Numbered from the stretch's first letter, positions 39,964 to 52,165 are shown. The stretch is 64,000 nucleotides of DNA from Gemmatimonadota bacterium (GCA_028875075.1 JAPPGF010000006.1:1-64000), one strand, 5' to 3'. Notes: generated by a model from the letters alone, not told the origin. Translations and numbers: made by a program.

Positions 39964-41657
39964 CGCCTGCCGGAGCGCCTGCGCCGCGCGAGCGCCCCCC
40001 GCCGTAGCGTGGCCGCCGGCCCGGCGTCCGGAAAGCCGGGAGGCCTCAGCATGGGGCCCACCCCGCGCTCCTCGTCCGGGCCGAGTCCCACCCCGGCCGC
40101 CGGCGGCTGGCTCGTCGTGTCGGAGACGGCGCCGCTGTCGGCGACCACCCCCTCGGGGTCGACGGCCGGCTCCACGTGGAGCCCCTGCGCATCGCCGCTC
40201 ACCTCCATGCGCTCGATGTCCCCCTGCTCGAACTCGATCGCGATGCGGTCCGCGCTCGCGTAGTGGATGGCGGGACGGCGATCCGCCTGCACGGTGTCGC
40301 TCGCCCTCATGCGGTATAGCGAGCGGGCCGAACCGGTCGCTTCCAGACGCTCCAGGCGGTACTCCTCCTCCTCGGGCGGCTCCGCCCTCCCGTCCGCCGC
40401 GTCCGCCGCCGCCCCGACAGGCGCGAAGAGGGCCACGACGGTGTCTCCCTCGATCCAGTCCGTGCGGGCCAGCGCCGGAGTGTCCGGCGTGTTCAGCGAG
40501 TCCTGCGCGGAGGACTCCGCGCGGGCCGACCCGACGGCTTCGATGCGCTCGAGCACCTCGCCGGGCGTGAGCGCGTCCAGCGAGTCGGCGACGACCACGA
40601 AGCTCTGGGCGCGTGCCATGGGCCTGGCCAGGTCCGCCGAATCGGAGGGAGGTGGAGGCAGCGCGCCCGAATCCTCGGGCGCAGGTGTGAGCGGAACCGC
40701 CACCAGCCGCTCCATCACGCCCTCGTCGAAGAACATGTGCAGCAGGGGGGCCTCGAGGCGGACGGCGGCGGCCGTGAGGACCGCGCTGTGGCGCCCGCTC
40801 ACCTCACGCACCACGTCGTCGGGGAGATGCGCCACGATCACGTCGGCGCTGAGCTCCCGCTCGTCCAGCACGAGGCGGGCGCCGCGGCTCAGGCGGAGCG
40901 TTCCCTCGAGCTGGTTGAACTCCACGGAATCGCCGAAGGCACGCAAGTGCGCGCTGTCGCCCGGCAGCGGCGGGCGCTCGACCTGAACGTCGCCGGTCGC
41001 GTGGAAGTAGCCCTCGCCCTCGACGATGATCCGGTCCGCCTCTACATCGTAGGGGACCGTCTCGGCGTCCGGGGAGTCTGGCCGGGAGTCGGCCGGAGCG
41101 GCCGTGGCACCGCTCTGTGGGCGCGCGTACAGGCGCGCCGACGGCCGCCCCTCGAAGAACTCCAGCTGATCCCTTGGTCGGTTCGGGCCCGCGCGGCGGT
41201 AGACCATCTCCTGACCCCGCATCACGCCGCCGTCCGTCTTGTCGTCGACCTGCACGGAGCCATGCGCCTGAAGCCGGCCGACCGTCACGAAGTACTCCGC
41301 ACTGCTCGAGCTCAATCGCCTCTGTGCGTCTTCGAAGCTTACGCCGCCGACGAGCTGGACGTAGTTGGAGATCCGGTAGGCGACCGCGCTGTCCGCCCGG
41401 ATGCGCACGCCGTCCGGGCACACGACGTGCGGCCTGGTCACGTGCGTGATCAAACTGCCGGCGACATCGACGGTCCGAAGGTCACCGGAGCCCTCGACGA
41501 ACGAGCACCCTTCCTGCCCCGAGGCGTCGCCGAGCCCCCAGACGGCCCAGAGCAGCGCCCACGACGTTCCCCGCGGGACGAGCCGCCGAAGGCGGGCCTC
41601 CGCGAGCCACCGGCACACTCCGGGAGGCCCGGGCGACCGGGCCGGCCGACCCATCAC
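39951..41657 (-). CDS. Large OstA/LptA-like periplasmic protein
   Basis: 568 residues. A signal-like region lies near residues 28-47 ([17 protein letters not shown]). Repeated OstA-type beta units follow: [40 protein letters not shown], the unit [39 protein letters not shown], and later [20 protein letters not shown] and [20 protein letters not shown]. Acidic, Pro/Ser/Asp-rich linkers separate them. OstA units in LptA bind LPS and build the periplasmic bridge; the protein is three times the length of E. coli LptA. It lies between lptC and lptB with four- and thirteen-base overlaps, supporting an LPS-transport role. Confidence 0.85.
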   Translation of the reverse strand: MMGRPARSPGPPGVCRWLAEARLRRLVPRGTSWALLWAVWGLGDASGQEGCSFVEGSGDLRTVDVAGSLITHVTRPHVVCPDGVRIRADSAVAYRISNYVQLVGGVSFEDAQRRLSSSSAEYFVTVGRLQAHGSVQVDDKTDGGVMRGQEMVYRRAGPNRPRDQLEFFEGRPSARLYARPQSGATAAPADSRPDSPDAETVPYDVEADRIIVEGEGYFHATGDVQVERPPLPGDSAHLRAFGDSVEFNQLEGTLRLSRGARLVLDERELSADVIVAHLPDDVVREVSGRHSAVLTAAAVRLEAPLLHMFFDEGVMERLVAVPLTPAPEDSGALPPPPSDSADLARPMARAQSFVVVADSLDALTPGEVLERIEAVGSARAESSAQDSLNTPDTPALARTDWIEGDTVVALFAPVGAAADAADGRAEPPEEEEYRLERLEATGSARSLYRMRASDTVQADRRPAIHYASADRIAIEFEQGDIERMEVSGDAQGLHVEPAVDPEGVVADSGAVSDTTSQPPAAGVGLGPDEERGVGPMLRPPGFPDAGPAATLRRGALARRRRSGRRWPA

Positions 41658-42247
41658 CCGCCGAGTTCCGCGGAGCCGCGGATGTCACAGACCTGATAGT
41701 TCCGGAAGGTCATGTCGGAGCGGAAGCACGTGCCGCGAGTGGTCTGCCCGTCGTAGTGATATGTGGAGGCGGAGTCGCTCCGGATGTCCTCGGTCAGGGG
41801 GTTGTAGTGGAGCTCGTCGCTCTCCAGGCGGCGTGATTCGTTCGGGAACACCAGCACCACGTCGCCCACGGCATGCATCTGCTGCGTTCGCTCGTCGTAT
41901 CGACCGCGCTCGGCGGTCACGGTGGCGCGCACCAGCCCCTCCTCCGCGTAGACGTCCATCTCGACACCGCGCATGTGGACGACGGTAGAGTCCAGGTAGT
42001 AGTAGGCGCTGTCCGCGCGGATCCTGCCGGAGCGGATCCCCTCCGCGTTCGTCATGTAGGTGACGACATCGTAACTGACCATGTCCGCCGACATCCCGAG
42101 CAGCCCCTCGCCCGCCACGGGGGTGGGCGGCCCGTCACCGCACCCCGCGAGCGCGACGAGCGCCGGGAGCGCGTACACCACCACCGTGCAGCCCGATGCG
42201 GGCCTGGTACGCCTGAACGGCGATATCGATTTATTCCACAATATCAT
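41654..42247 (-). CDS. lptC: LPS export protein LptC, lipoprotein form
   Basis: 197 residues. An N-terminal VVVYALPALVALAGC suggests lipidation (lipobox near residue 36) instead of the plain membrane anchor of E. coli LptC. The LptC/OstA-like jellyroll follows: ADMVSYDVVTYMTNAEGIRS, then GRIRADSAYYYLDSTVVHMR, VTAERGRYDERTQQMHAVGD and ESDELHYNPLTEDIRSD. It hands LPS from LptFG to LptA. Start ATG 42247 overlaps kdsD by ATGA, and its stop overlaps the OstA-like gene by four bases. Confidence 0.9.
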   Translation of the reverse strand: MILWNKSISPFRRTRPASGCTVVVYALPALVALAGCGDGPPTPVAGEGLLGMSADMVSYDVVTYMTNAEGIRSGRIRADSAYYYLDSTVVHMRGVEMDVYAEEGLVRATVTAERGRYDERTQQMHAVGDVVLVFPNESRRLESDELHYNPLTEDIRSDSASTYHYDGQTTRGTCFRSDMTFRNYQVCDIRGSAELGG

Positions 42248-43242
42248 ACGGCCTCTGACCTAAGAAGGTCATGGAGGTGTACGATGCCCTTCAGTACGCC
42301 GTGTTCGTCAACCACCGGCAGCGCCATCACGCCCGCCTCCTCCATGCGGTGCACGGCTGCCGAGGCAAGCTCTCCCAGAACCGACGTGCTGGGGCTGCGC
42401 GTCATGACATCGTCGATCCGGCGCTGCTCCCAGCCCTTGTCGCGCTCCATCAGTCGCGTGAGGTCGCCAGCCGTGACGACCCCGCGCACGCGTCCCTCAC
42501 CGTCCACGACCGGGACCGTGCCGCGCAACTCCGCGATCGGTGCCACCGTCTCGCGCATGAGCGAACCCTGCGGGAGGCTCGGAAACGCCTCGCTCACCAT
42601 CACGTCTTCTACCCGCAGAGTGAGCTTCCGTCCCAACACCCCGCCCGGGTGTAGCCGCGCGAAGTCTTCGGGCCGAAAGCCCTTCAGCCGGAAAATGGCC
42701 ACCGCGAGGGCGTCTCCCATGGCGAGCACCGCCGTGGTGGAGGAAGTGGGCGTGAGGTCCATCGGGCATGCCTCCTCGGTGACGGTGCAGTCCAACACCA
42801 CGCGCGCGTGCCCGGCGAGGGAGGAGCGGGGCGAGCCGCTGAGCGCGACGATCGGCACCCCGAGGCGCGACAGGTAGTCGGTCAAGGCGCTCAGCTCGGA
42901 CGTCTCTCCGCTCTTCGAGACGAGCAGCGCGACGTCGCTGCGCGACACGATTCCCAGGTCGCCGTGCAGGCCCTCGACCGGATGCAGGAACGTCGCGGGA
43001 GTCCCCGTCGACGTGAGGGTCGCGGCGATCTTCCGGGCCACGATCCCGCTCTTGCCGATCCCCGACACGATCACGCGCCCGGCCGTCTCGGTCGTCGCGC
43101 GCGCGAGCAGCTCGCAGGCGGCAACGAACTCGTCGCCCAGCCGAGCTTCGAGCCCCGCGATCGCCCCGGCCTCCAGCCGCAGGACCCGGCGCCCCTCCTC
43201 GATCAGCCGTGTCGGACTCCAACCGGCATCCGCTTCGCTCAA
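42244..43242 (-). CDS. kdsD: D-arabinose 5-phosphate isomerase
   Basis: 332 residues from TTG 43242. Converts ribulose 5-phosphate to arabinose 5-phosphate, the precursor of Kdo. The SIS domain shows VSGIGKSGIVARKIAATLTS, then FLHPVEGLHGDLGI, LLVSKSGETSEL, and CPMDLTPTSSTTAVLAMGDA; the linker LHPGGVLGRKL is a family hallmark. Two CBS domains follow (GTVPVVDGEGRVRGVVTAGD and VMALPVVDEHGVLKGIVHLH). The start codon is TTG, as no ATG or GTG gives a proper N-terminus. It overlaps lptC by four bases, and the 174-base gap to kdsA upstream is the widest inside the operon. Confidence 0.95.
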   Translation of the reverse strand: MSEADAGWSPTRLIEEGRRVLRLEAGAIAGLEARLGDEFVAACELLARATTETAGRVIVSGIGKSGIVARKIAATLTSTGTPATFLHPVEGLHGDLGIVSRSDVALLVSKSGETSELSALTDYLSRLGVPIVALSGSPRSSLAGHARVVLDCTVTEEACPMDLTPTSSTTAVLAMGDALAVAIFRLKGFRPEDFARLHPGGVLGRKLTLRVEDVMVSEAFPSLPQGSLMRETVAPIAELRGTVPVVDGEGRVRGVVTAGDLTRLMERDKGWEQRRIDDVMTRSPSTSVLGELASAAVHRMEEAGVMALPVVDEHGVLKGIVHLHDLLRSEAV

Positions 43243-43416
43243 GCGCGTACCCCCCGATTCAGCCGCTCGGAGCCCGTCTCGGACACGGAAGGGCGCCCGG
43301 CCGAACGCGAGGGGGCTCCGTCGTGTCCCTCCCTGGCCGGGCTCCGGCCCGCGCGCCTGCCTCGGGTGGCCGGCAGCGTGCGACGGCCCGTGCCGCTCAC
43401 CGAAGCGCGGGCCTGC

Positions 43417-44232
43417 TCAGCCGGGCAGCGCCGCCGGCCGGCCGCGGCCCGGGCCAAGGGCCTCGCGGATAGCCAGGACATCCTCGAGCAGCGCGGGCAG
43501 GTGCTCGAGATGCAGCATGCTAGCGGCGTCCGAAGGAGCGTTCGGCGGGTCGGGGTGCACTTCGAGAAAGAGCCCGTCGCATCCGGCCGCGACGGCCGCG
43601 CGCGCGAGCGCCGGCACGTGCTCCGGGTCGCCTCCGCTCGAGCCGCCCGCCCGCCCCGGCCGCTGCACGGAGTGCGTCGCGTCGAAGATCGCCGGGCAAC
43701 GACAGGCCGCCCGCAGGCGGGCGAACGTGCGCATGTCCACGACCAGGTCTCCGTAACCGAAGGCTGTGCCGCGCTCCGTCACGGCCACCTCCGAGGCCCC
43801 CGCCGCGCGGGCCTTGGCGACCGCGCCGGCCATTTCCTCGGGCGCCATCCATTGGCCTTTCTTGAGGTTGACGGCTCTCCCGGTCCGTCCCGCCGCCGCC
43901 ACCAGATCGGTCTGGCGGCTCAGGAACGCGGGGATCTGCAGCGCGTCGACGACCTCCGCGGCGCGCGCCGCCTGGGTCGGCTCGTGCACGTCGGTCAGGA
44001 GGGGCAGCCCCGTCTCGGCGGCCACGCGCCGCAACCGCGTGAGCCCCTCCTCCAGACCGGGGCCGCGGGGTGAGTCCGGCCTGGCTCGGTTGGCCTTGTC
44101 GAACGAGGCCTTGAAGACCACCGGAAGGTCCAGTTCGGCGCCCAACGACGCCAGTGCGCGGGCGACCTCCAGATTGAGCGAGTCCTCCTCGACCACGCAC
44201 GGACCCGCGATCAGGGTGAAGCACTCGAACAC
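43417..44232 (-). CDS. kdsA: 3-deoxy-8-phosphooctulonate synthase
   Basis: About 271 residues from GTG 44232, eight bases after the pyrG stop. Condenses arabinose 5-phosphate with PEP to Kdo 8-phosphate. Motifs: LIAGPCVVEEDSLNLEVA, the block VFKASFDKANRARPDSPRGP, GLPLLTDVHEP, ALQIPAFLSRQTDL, the signature NLKKGQWMAPEEM, TERGTAFGYGDLVVDMR, IFDATHSVQRPG and LEVHPDPPNAPSDA. Metal-type: the AGPC cysteine equivalent of metal-dependent enzymes is present (Cys in AGPCVV). The C-terminus extends into GPGRGRPAALPG. Confidence 0.95.
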   Translation of the reverse strand: MFECFTLIAGPCVVEEDSLNLEVARALASLGAELDLPVVFKASFDKANRARPDSPRGPGLEEGLTRLRRVAAETGLPLLTDVHEPTQAARAAEVVDALQIPAFLSRQTDLVAAAGRTGRAVNLKKGQWMAPEEMAGAVAKARAAGASEVAVTERGTAFGYGDLVVDMRTFARLRAACRCPAIFDATHSVQRPGRAGGSSGGDPEHVPALARAAVAAGCDGLFLEVHPDPPNAPSDAASMLHLEHLPALLEDVLAIREALGPGRGRPAALPG

Positions 44233-44240
44233 GGGATCAC

Positions 44241-46711
<2,471 letters not shown>

Positions 46712-46808
46712 CGAGCCTCTTGGAGCCCACGGCGGTGTACGGTGGCAGTAACCACGCCCCTGAAGGTACCCCCGCCCCGGAGCGCGGGTCAAGCGAAGCG
46801 GGCGTGCC

Positions 46809-47381
46809 CTAGAGCGCGAGAAAGTTCCGCAGGAGCGCGTCCCCGTGCTCGCCGAAGAGCGACTCGGGGTGGAACTGGACGCCCCACACGGGGAACTCGC
46901 GATGCGCGATCGCCTGCACTTCGTGCTCCGCCGGCAGATCCGACCAGGCGATCACTTCCAGCTCGGCCGGGAGCGCCGCCGGATCGGTCACCAGCGAGTG
47001 GTATCGCGCGACCGTGAACGGGGAAGGCAGCCCCGCGAGGACGCCCCTGCCCTCGTGCCGGACCGAGGCGGTCTTGCCGTGCATCACTCGCCGGGCTCGC
47101 ACGGTGCGCCCCCCGAATGCCTCGCCGACGGCCTGATGCCCGAGGCACACGCCCAGCGTGGGCACGTGAGGCCCCAGGGCGCGGACGAGATCGACGCTGA
47201 TCCCGGCCTCTCGCGGCATGCCGGGACCCGGAGAGATGACCACGCGTTCCGGCTGGAGCGCACGTATGTCCTCCACGCCGCGCTCGTCGTTCCTGAACAC
47301 GACCGGATCCGCCCCCAGGGCGCCCAGCGCCTGCACCAGGTTGAACGTGAAGGAGTCGTAGTTGTCCAGTACTAGGATCAT
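46809..47381 (-). CDS. pabA: Glutamine amidotransferase component of anthranilate/aminodeoxychorismate synthase
   Basis: 190 residues, a class I GATase alone. MILVLDNYDSFTFNLVQALG is the TrpG/PabA N-terminus. PGPGMPREAG holds the glycine-rich loop, the nucleophile is in TLGVCLGHQAVGEAFG, and the His-Glu pair in GVQFHPESLFGEHGD. It supplies ammonia to TrpE or PabB; neither lies in the window, so the choice between trpG and pabA is open and many bacteria use one protein for both. It is divergent from znuA with 230 bases between. Confidence 0.9.
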   Translation of the reverse strand: MILVLDNYDSFTFNLVQALGALGADPVVFRNDERGVEDIRALQPERVVISPGPGMPREAGISVDLVRALGPHVPTLGVCLGHQAVGEAFGGRTVRARRVMHGKTASVRHEGRGVLAGLPSPFTVARYHSLVTDPAALPAELEVIAWSDLPAEHEVQAIAHREFPVWGVQFHPESLFGEHGDALLRNFLAL

Positions 47382-47611
47382 GGCGGCTCATCATAGCCAA
47401 GTTGCGCGAGCCGGGGCAGGCGTCAGGGCCACGCCGGGTGCACACCGTGTCGGCGCCCCGTCCATGCGGCGGCGGGCGCATCGCCCGGGCAGGGACCCTC
47501 GCATGCCCCCCCGGGGTTATCTTCCCGCGCTCTTCGGCGCCGCCGGTTTGGAACCGGCTCGGATCGGCCTCACGCCCACTCCCTCGCTTGCCTCCGTCGT
47601 CCAAACCCTCG

Positions 47612-48523
47612 ATGACCCGACTCCACGGCCGCCTTCGGCGGCGCCTCGCCGGGGCCGCCCTCGGTGCGGCCGCGCTCGGCGTAGCGCTCGCCTGTGAGCG
47701 ACAGCCCGCTCCGCCGGAGGCGGTTCCGCTCGTGGTGGCCACGATCTATCCCGTGGCCGACCTGACGCGGAGCATAGCGGGCGAGGACGTGCACGTGGAG
47801 GTGCTCGTGCCTCCCCACGCGAGCCCGGCCACGTATGAGCCGATGCCACGGCAGATCCGCGCGCTGGCGGGCGCCAGCGTCTACCTGACCGTGGGGGGCA
47901 GCGTAGACGCGTGGGTCCGCGCCCTGCCGGCGGGGCCCGGCAGCGAGACACGGCTCAACGACGGCATCGCGCTGCGGAGCGGGGGCGGAGGCGGAGAAGC
48001 GGCCACGGGCGACCCCCATACCTGGCTCGACCCCCTGCTCGTGCGCGACGCCTGGCTGCCCCGCCTGGAACGCGCGTTGGGCGCCGCTCGCCCGGACGCC
48101 CGCGAACGGCTGGCGGAGCGAACCCGCGCATTGTCCGACTCCCTCACGGCGCTCGACGCCTGGCTGACCCGGCAGCTCGCGCCGGTCCGCCAATACGGGT
48201 TCATCACGGCGCACGCGGCCTGGGGCTACATGGCGGAGCGTTACGGAATGCGGGAGTTCGCCGTGATCTACCCGGCACCGGGACGCGAGCCCTCGGCGCG
48301 CCGTCTGGCGGCGCTGGTCGATTCGGCGCGCGCTGCCGGCGTGCGCGCGGTGTTCACCGAGCCGAGGCTCGGGCCGACCGCCGCGCACGCGCTCGCGGAC
48401 GAGCTGGGGGTCCCCGTGCTGACGCTCGACCCGCTGGGCGGTCCCGGCCTGGACGGACGCGAGGGATATCTTTCCATGATGCGATTCAACGGCCTGCAGA
48501 TCCGCCGCGCGCTCGACCCGTGA
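47612..48523 (+). CDS. znuA: Zinc ABC transporter substrate-binding lipoprotein
   Basis: 303 residues from ATG 47612. The signal ends in LGVALAC (lipobox). Cluster 9 binding-protein features: VATIYPVADLTRSIAGEDVH, VLVPPHASPATYEPMPRQI with a first ligand His, GDPHTWLDPLLVRDAWLPRL (second His), and ITAHAAWGYMAERYGMREFA (third His). A Glu/Asp ligand is likely in the tail region TEPRLGPTAAHALADELG. The His-rich loop of many ZnuA proteins is replaced by a Gly-rich stretch (SGGGGGEAATGD). Metal could be zinc or manganese. It overlaps znuC by four bases (GTGA). Confidence 0.9.
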   Translation: MTRLHGRLRRRLAGAALGAAALGVALACERQPAPPEAVPLVVATIYPVADLTRSIAGEDVHVEVLVPPHASPATYEPMPRQIRALAGASVYLTVGGSVDAWVRALPAGPGSETRLNDGIALRSGGGGGEAATGDPHTWLDPLLVRDAWLPRLERALGAARPDARERLAERTRALSDSLTALDAWLTRQLAPVRQYGFITAHAAWGYMAERYGMREFAVIYPAPGREPSARRLAALVDSARAAGVRAVFTEPRLGPTAAHALADELGVPVLTLDPLGGPGLDGREGYLSMMRFNGLQIRRALDP

Positions 48524-49266
48524 GCGTAGTCGTGCGGGTCCGCGACGTGTGGTTCTCCTACGAACGGGAACATGTCCTGCGGGGCGTCGGATTCGAGGTG
48601 GCGCAGGGGTCGTTCACGGCGCTCATCGGACCCAACGGCGCGGGCAAGAGCACGCTTCTGCGGATCCTTCTCGGGCTGCTCTCGCCCGAGCGTGGGCGGG
48701 TCGAGGTATTCGACGCGGACGTGGGCGGGCGTGCTCGCCCGATCGGCTACGTCGCGCAGCGCGTGCGCCTCCCGGCCGGTTTTCCGATCTCGGTCGCGGA
48801 AGTGGCGCTGTTGGGTCGCTACGGCCGACTGGCCCCGCCCCGTCGGCCTCGTGCCGCCGACCGCGCTCGCGCGGCGGCCGCCCTCGAACGCGTGGGCATG
48901 GCGGAACACGCGGGGCGACGCTTCAGCGCGCTGTCGGGCGGGCAGCAGCAGCGTGTGCTGATCGCGCGCGCTCTCGCCGGCGATCCCGACCTCCTGCTGT
49001 TGGACGAACCCACGGCGGGGCTCGATCCGGCGGCGCGCGCGCGCTTCTACACGCTCGTGTGCGATCTGCAGCGCGACGAGGGGCTCACCGTCTTGTGCGC
49101 CTCGCATGACCTCGAGGTCGTCTCGGCGCACGCCGACCGTCTGGTGCTGCTCGACGGCGACGTGCGCGCGGCGGGCCCCCCGCAGGAAGTGCTGGACAGC
49201 CCTGCACTGGCCGAGGCGTACGCTTTCCCCGAACCTCACGACCACGAGGCCGGCAACCCTTCGTGA
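48520..49266 (+). CDS. znuC: Zinc ABC transporter ATPase
   Basis: 248 residues from GTG 48520. Walker A GPNGAGKSTLLRILLGLL, Q-loop GYVAQRVRLPAGFPISVAEV (the RxxxPxxFPxSVxEV text is typical of ZnuC/metal ABC ATPases), signature FSALSGGQQQRVLIARAL, Walker B LLLLDEPTAGLDP, switch His in CASHDL. Powers metal import with ZnuA and ZnuB. The last residues (EPHDHEAGNPS) include two His that might bind metal. Four-base GTGA overlaps join it to both neighbours. Confidence 0.93.
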   Translation: MSVVVRVRDVWFSYEREHVLRGVGFEVAQGSFTALIGPNGAGKSTLLRILLGLLSPERGRVEVFDADVGGRARPIGYVAQRVRLPAGFPISVAEVALLGRYGRLAPPRRPRAADRARAAAALERVGMAEHAGRRFSALSGGQQQRVLIARALAGDPDLLLLDEPTAGLDPAARARFYTLVCDLQRDEGLTVLCASHDLEVVSAHADRLVLLDGDVRAAGPPQEVLDSPALAEAYAFPEPHDHEAGNPS

Positions 49267-50069
49267 GCGACTTCCTGGACTACGGATTCGTTCAGCGGGC
49301 CGTCGTGACCGGAGCGCTGATCGGACTCTCCTGCGCCGTCCTGGCGTTCTTCGTCGTGCTCCGTCGAATGGCCTTCATCGGCGTGGGCATCTCGCACGCG
49401 GCCGTCGGGGGCGTCGCCCTGGGGGTGGTGCTCGGCGTGCCGCCGGTCGTGTCGGCGGCCGCTTTCTCGGTCGCGGTAGCCTGGGTGATCGGCTGGATCG
49501 CCCAGCGCGGGCGGATCTCCGAGGACACGGCAATCGGCGTCTTCTTTCCGACCGCCATGGCTCTCGGTATCGCCCTGATCAGCCTGTCGCCCACCTACCG
49601 GCAGGACCTCATGGGCTATCTGTTCGGGAATATCCTCTCCGTGCGCCCGTCGGACGTCTGGATCCTGGCGGGGCTCTCGGCGGCTTCGCTCGGAGTGCTG
49701 AGCTGGTTCTTCAAGGAGTTCCTCTATCTGGGCGTCGACGAGGAGGCCGCGCGCGCCGCCGGCGTGCCCGCCGACCCGCTGCGCTACCTGCTGCTCACGG
49801 TGTTGGCGGTAACGATCGTCGCTTCGATGAAGCTGGTGGGGGCCGTGCTCGTCTCTGCCTTCCTCGTGATCCCGGCGGCCACCGGCCAGGCCATCGCAGG
49901 CTCGACACGGGCCATGCTCGGCGTCGCGATCGCCTCGGCCCTGGCGGCCGTGGGCGGAGGACTCTGGCTCTCCTGGCTATGGGACCTGCCCTCGGGCGCC
50001 TCGATCGTGCTGGTCTCCGCGGCCCTGTTCTTCGCGGCCCTGGGAGCGGCACGCATCCTCGGGCGCTGA
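49263..50069 (+). CDS. znuB: Zinc ABC transporter permease
   Basis: 268 residues with eight or nine membrane segments. The metal-cluster ABC-3 permease pattern is visible: FVQRAVVTGALIGLSCAVLA, FFVVLRRMAFIGVGISHAAV, then GGVALGVVLG, GRISEDTAIGVFFPTAMALG, the cytosolic EEAARAAGVPADPLRYLLL and KLVGAVLVSAFLVIPAATGQ. It starts at GTG 49263 overlapping znuC by four bases and closes the operon, convergent with nadE 39 bases on. Confidence 0.93.
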   Translation: MSDFLDYGFVQRAVVTGALIGLSCAVLAFFVVLRRMAFIGVGISHAAVGGVALGVVLGVPPVVSAAAFSVAVAWVIGWIAQRGRISEDTAIGVFFPTAMALGIALISLSPTYRQDLMGYLFGNILSVRPSDVWILAGLSAASLGVLSWFFKEFLYLGVDEEAARAAGVPADPLRYLLLTVLAVTIVASMKLVGAVLVSAFLVIPAATGQAIAGSTRAMLGVAIASALAAVGGGLWLSWLWDLPSGASIVLVSAALFFAALGAARILGR

Positions 50070-50107
50070 TCCCGCGCACTCGCCGAGCCCGGAAGTCCGC
50101 TGCCCAC

Positions 50108-51967
50108 TCAGTAGTCCACCGGCCGCAGATAGAATTCGCCGATGGCGCTGGACGACAGAATCGCCACCGTCGGGAGCTCCCGTTTCCAGTGGGTCGTGCT
50201 GAGCCGGCGCCACACGAGGCCGACGTCCGCCTCGTCGAATCCCAGCGCGACCAATTCGTCGGGCTGATGGCCCAGCAGCAGCCAGTGCAGGATCGGGTCC
50301 GCGCGTCCATAGCCGATGCCCATCTCGCTCTCGTCGGTCACGCCCGTCACCAGGTCCGCGGTCGGGGACTTGTCCACGATCTCGTCCGGCACGCCCAGGT
50401 GCCGAGCGAGCGCCCACACCTGCGTCTTGAACAGATCCCCCAGAGGATTGACGGGCGGCGAGTCGTCCGCGTGCCACGTGAAGTATCCCAGCAGCCGCTC
50501 GCTCTTGTTTCCGGTGCCCAGCGGCAGGGCACGCCGCCGGGCCGATTGATCGAACAGGATCACCGCACGCAGTCGCGCCATCAGGTTGCCCTTGCGCGTG
50601 GGCGTGATGTCGGGCTCGTACGTGTCGACGTATGCGTCGATCGGGCCCGTGATCTCGACGGTCCGGCCCTCGACGCCTGCCCAGTCGAGCGCGAGCCGCG
50701 CGTGGGCGAGGCTGTCCGGGCTGGACGTGGCATAGGGAAGGCGGAAACCCGTGACGTTCTCGGGGCCCAGCGCACGGGCCGCGAGCGCGAGCGAGACTGC
50801 CGAGTCCACGCCGCCGGAGACCCCGACCACGGCCCGCTCGAAGCCCCGGCGACGGCTCAGCTCCTCGCGGATGAACTCCGTCAGCGTGCGCTCGACCAGC
50901 TCCAGGTCCAGATCGAGCGCCGAGGGGTCGTAGGGATCGGGTGACGGGCCGGAGCCGCCCGCGCCCGGAGCGAATCCCCCCTGGAGCGGGACCGGCTCGG
51001 TCGGGGCCGGCCGGGACGCCGCCTCATCCGACCGGGCCTCGCTCGCCCGGCGGCCCTCGGAGCGGGATCCGGGGCGGCGGGCGTGAGCCCGCTCCCCCGC
51101 TTCCTCGAGGGCCCGCTGCAGGTGGGGAAGCGCCTGCTCGAGGTCGGCGAGCAACGGGGCCCTGAGGTGGGCCCGCTCACGATCGCGCCCGCTCAGGACC
51201 GTGCGCACGAGCGCCTCCTCGTAGAGAGGGCCACGCGCGATCACGGCGCCATCGGGGCCCGCGACGATCGAACCGCCCGGGAAGAGCTTGCCGCCTTCGG
51301 AGCCCGCCAGCTGGGCCACGCCGACGAACAGCCCGTGCTCGGCCGCCGCGGCAGGCGCCAGCGTGTCCCAGCGCGCCAGGTTTCCGGGGCGGCCGCCCGT
51401 GCCGGGCGAGAAGTCGCGCGCCGGTGACGCGCTCGCCACCAGGATCAGCTCGGCGCCCGAGAGCGCCAGCACGGTGGCAGGCAGAGAGTGCCACATCTCC
51501 TCGCACACAAGCATCCCGATCCGCCCGAAGCGGGTGTCGAAGGCCCGCACGTCGGTGCCGGGCTCGACGAAGCGCGCCTCGTCGAAGACCCCGTACGTGG
51601 GCAGGAACATCTTCCGATGCACGTGCACCGTCCGCCACCGCTCGCCCTCGGGCGTCAGATAGGCGACCGAAGCGTAGATGCGCCGCCGCCAACGCTCGAA
51701 GAAGCCGAGTGCGACGTCGGGCGCCTCTCCGGGAGGCGCTCCGAGCCGACGCGCGACCTCCGCGGCGGGAATCGCCACGTCGGCCACGCCGCCCTCGAGG
51801 AAGTACCCGGACAGGCAGGCCTCCGGGAACAGCAGGACATCCAGGCCCCCCGCGGCCTCGGCCGTCCGCGCCCCGACGACGCGCAGGTTGGCGTCCAGGT
51901 CGGCCTTCACCGGCTTGAACTGCACGAGACCGAGCCGCAAGGCCGGGCGCGCTTCGCTGTGGCTCAT
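50108..51967 (-). CDS. nadE: Glutamine-dependent NAD synthetase
   Basis: 619 residues: N-terminal nitrilase-type glutaminase (residues 1-290) plus C-terminal synthetase. Catalytic triad of the first domain: Glu in LFPEACLSGYFLEGG, Lys in VHRKMFLPTYGVFDEARF, Cys in GMLVCEEMWHSLPA. The synthetase P-loop is VGVSGGVDSAVSLALAARAL; further blocks are LPYATSSPDSLAHARLALDW, then TPTRKGNLMARLRAVILFDQ, GTGNKSERLLGYFTWHADDS and DKSPTADLV. Makes NAD from deamido-NAD and ATP with ammonia from glutamine. A Pro/Ser/Arg-rich linker of about 70 residues joins the domains, longer than usual. Confidence 0.96.
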   Translation of the reverse strand: MSHSEARPALRLGLVQFKPVKADLDANLRVVGARTAEAAGGLDVLLFPEACLSGYFLEGGVADVAIPAAEVARRLGAPPGEAPDVALGFFERWRRRIYASVAYLTPEGERWRTVHVHRKMFLPTYGVFDEARFVEPGTDVRAFDTRFGRIGMLVCEEMWHSLPATVLALSGAELILVASASPARDFSPGTGGRPGNLARWDTLAPAAAAEHGLFVGVAQLAGSEGGKLFPGGSIVAGPDGAVIARGPLYEEALVRTVLSGRDRERAHLRAPLLADLEQALPHLQRALEEAGERAHARRPGSRSEGRRASEARSDEAASRPAPTEPVPLQGGFAPGAGGSGPSPDPYDPSALDLDLELVERTLTEFIREELSRRRGFERAVVGVSGGVDSAVSLALAARALGPENVTGFRLPYATSSPDSLAHARLALDWAGVEGRTVEITGPIDAYVDTYEPDITPTRKGNLMARLRAVILFDQSARRRALPLGTGNKSERLLGYFTWHADDSPPVNPLGDLFKTQVWALARHLGVPDEIVDKSPTADLVTGVTDESEMGIGYGRADPILHWLLLGHQPDELVALGFDEADVGLVWRRLSTTHWKRELPTVAILSSSAIGEFYLRPVDY

Positions 51968-52165
51968 GACGCGTGGACGCGAGGTGGTGGCGTGAGGCGC
52001 CCGCGATGGCCGCCGGAACCCCCCAGGTCGCGGAGGGCATCCATGGACAGTAACATAACCGGTTCCCGCTCCTGAAGGTGCCCGGGGACGGGCCGGAACG
52101 CGTCGGCCCGGCCGGGGGTCATACTCGCGACATCAGAGTTCTCGTTGCCCAGGGGAAGATCGCGC

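Noticed and set aside
38197-40263. A 688-codon open frame on the plus strand
   Set aside because: It is antisense to rpoN, lptB and the OstA-like gene, all well supported. No domain in the translation.
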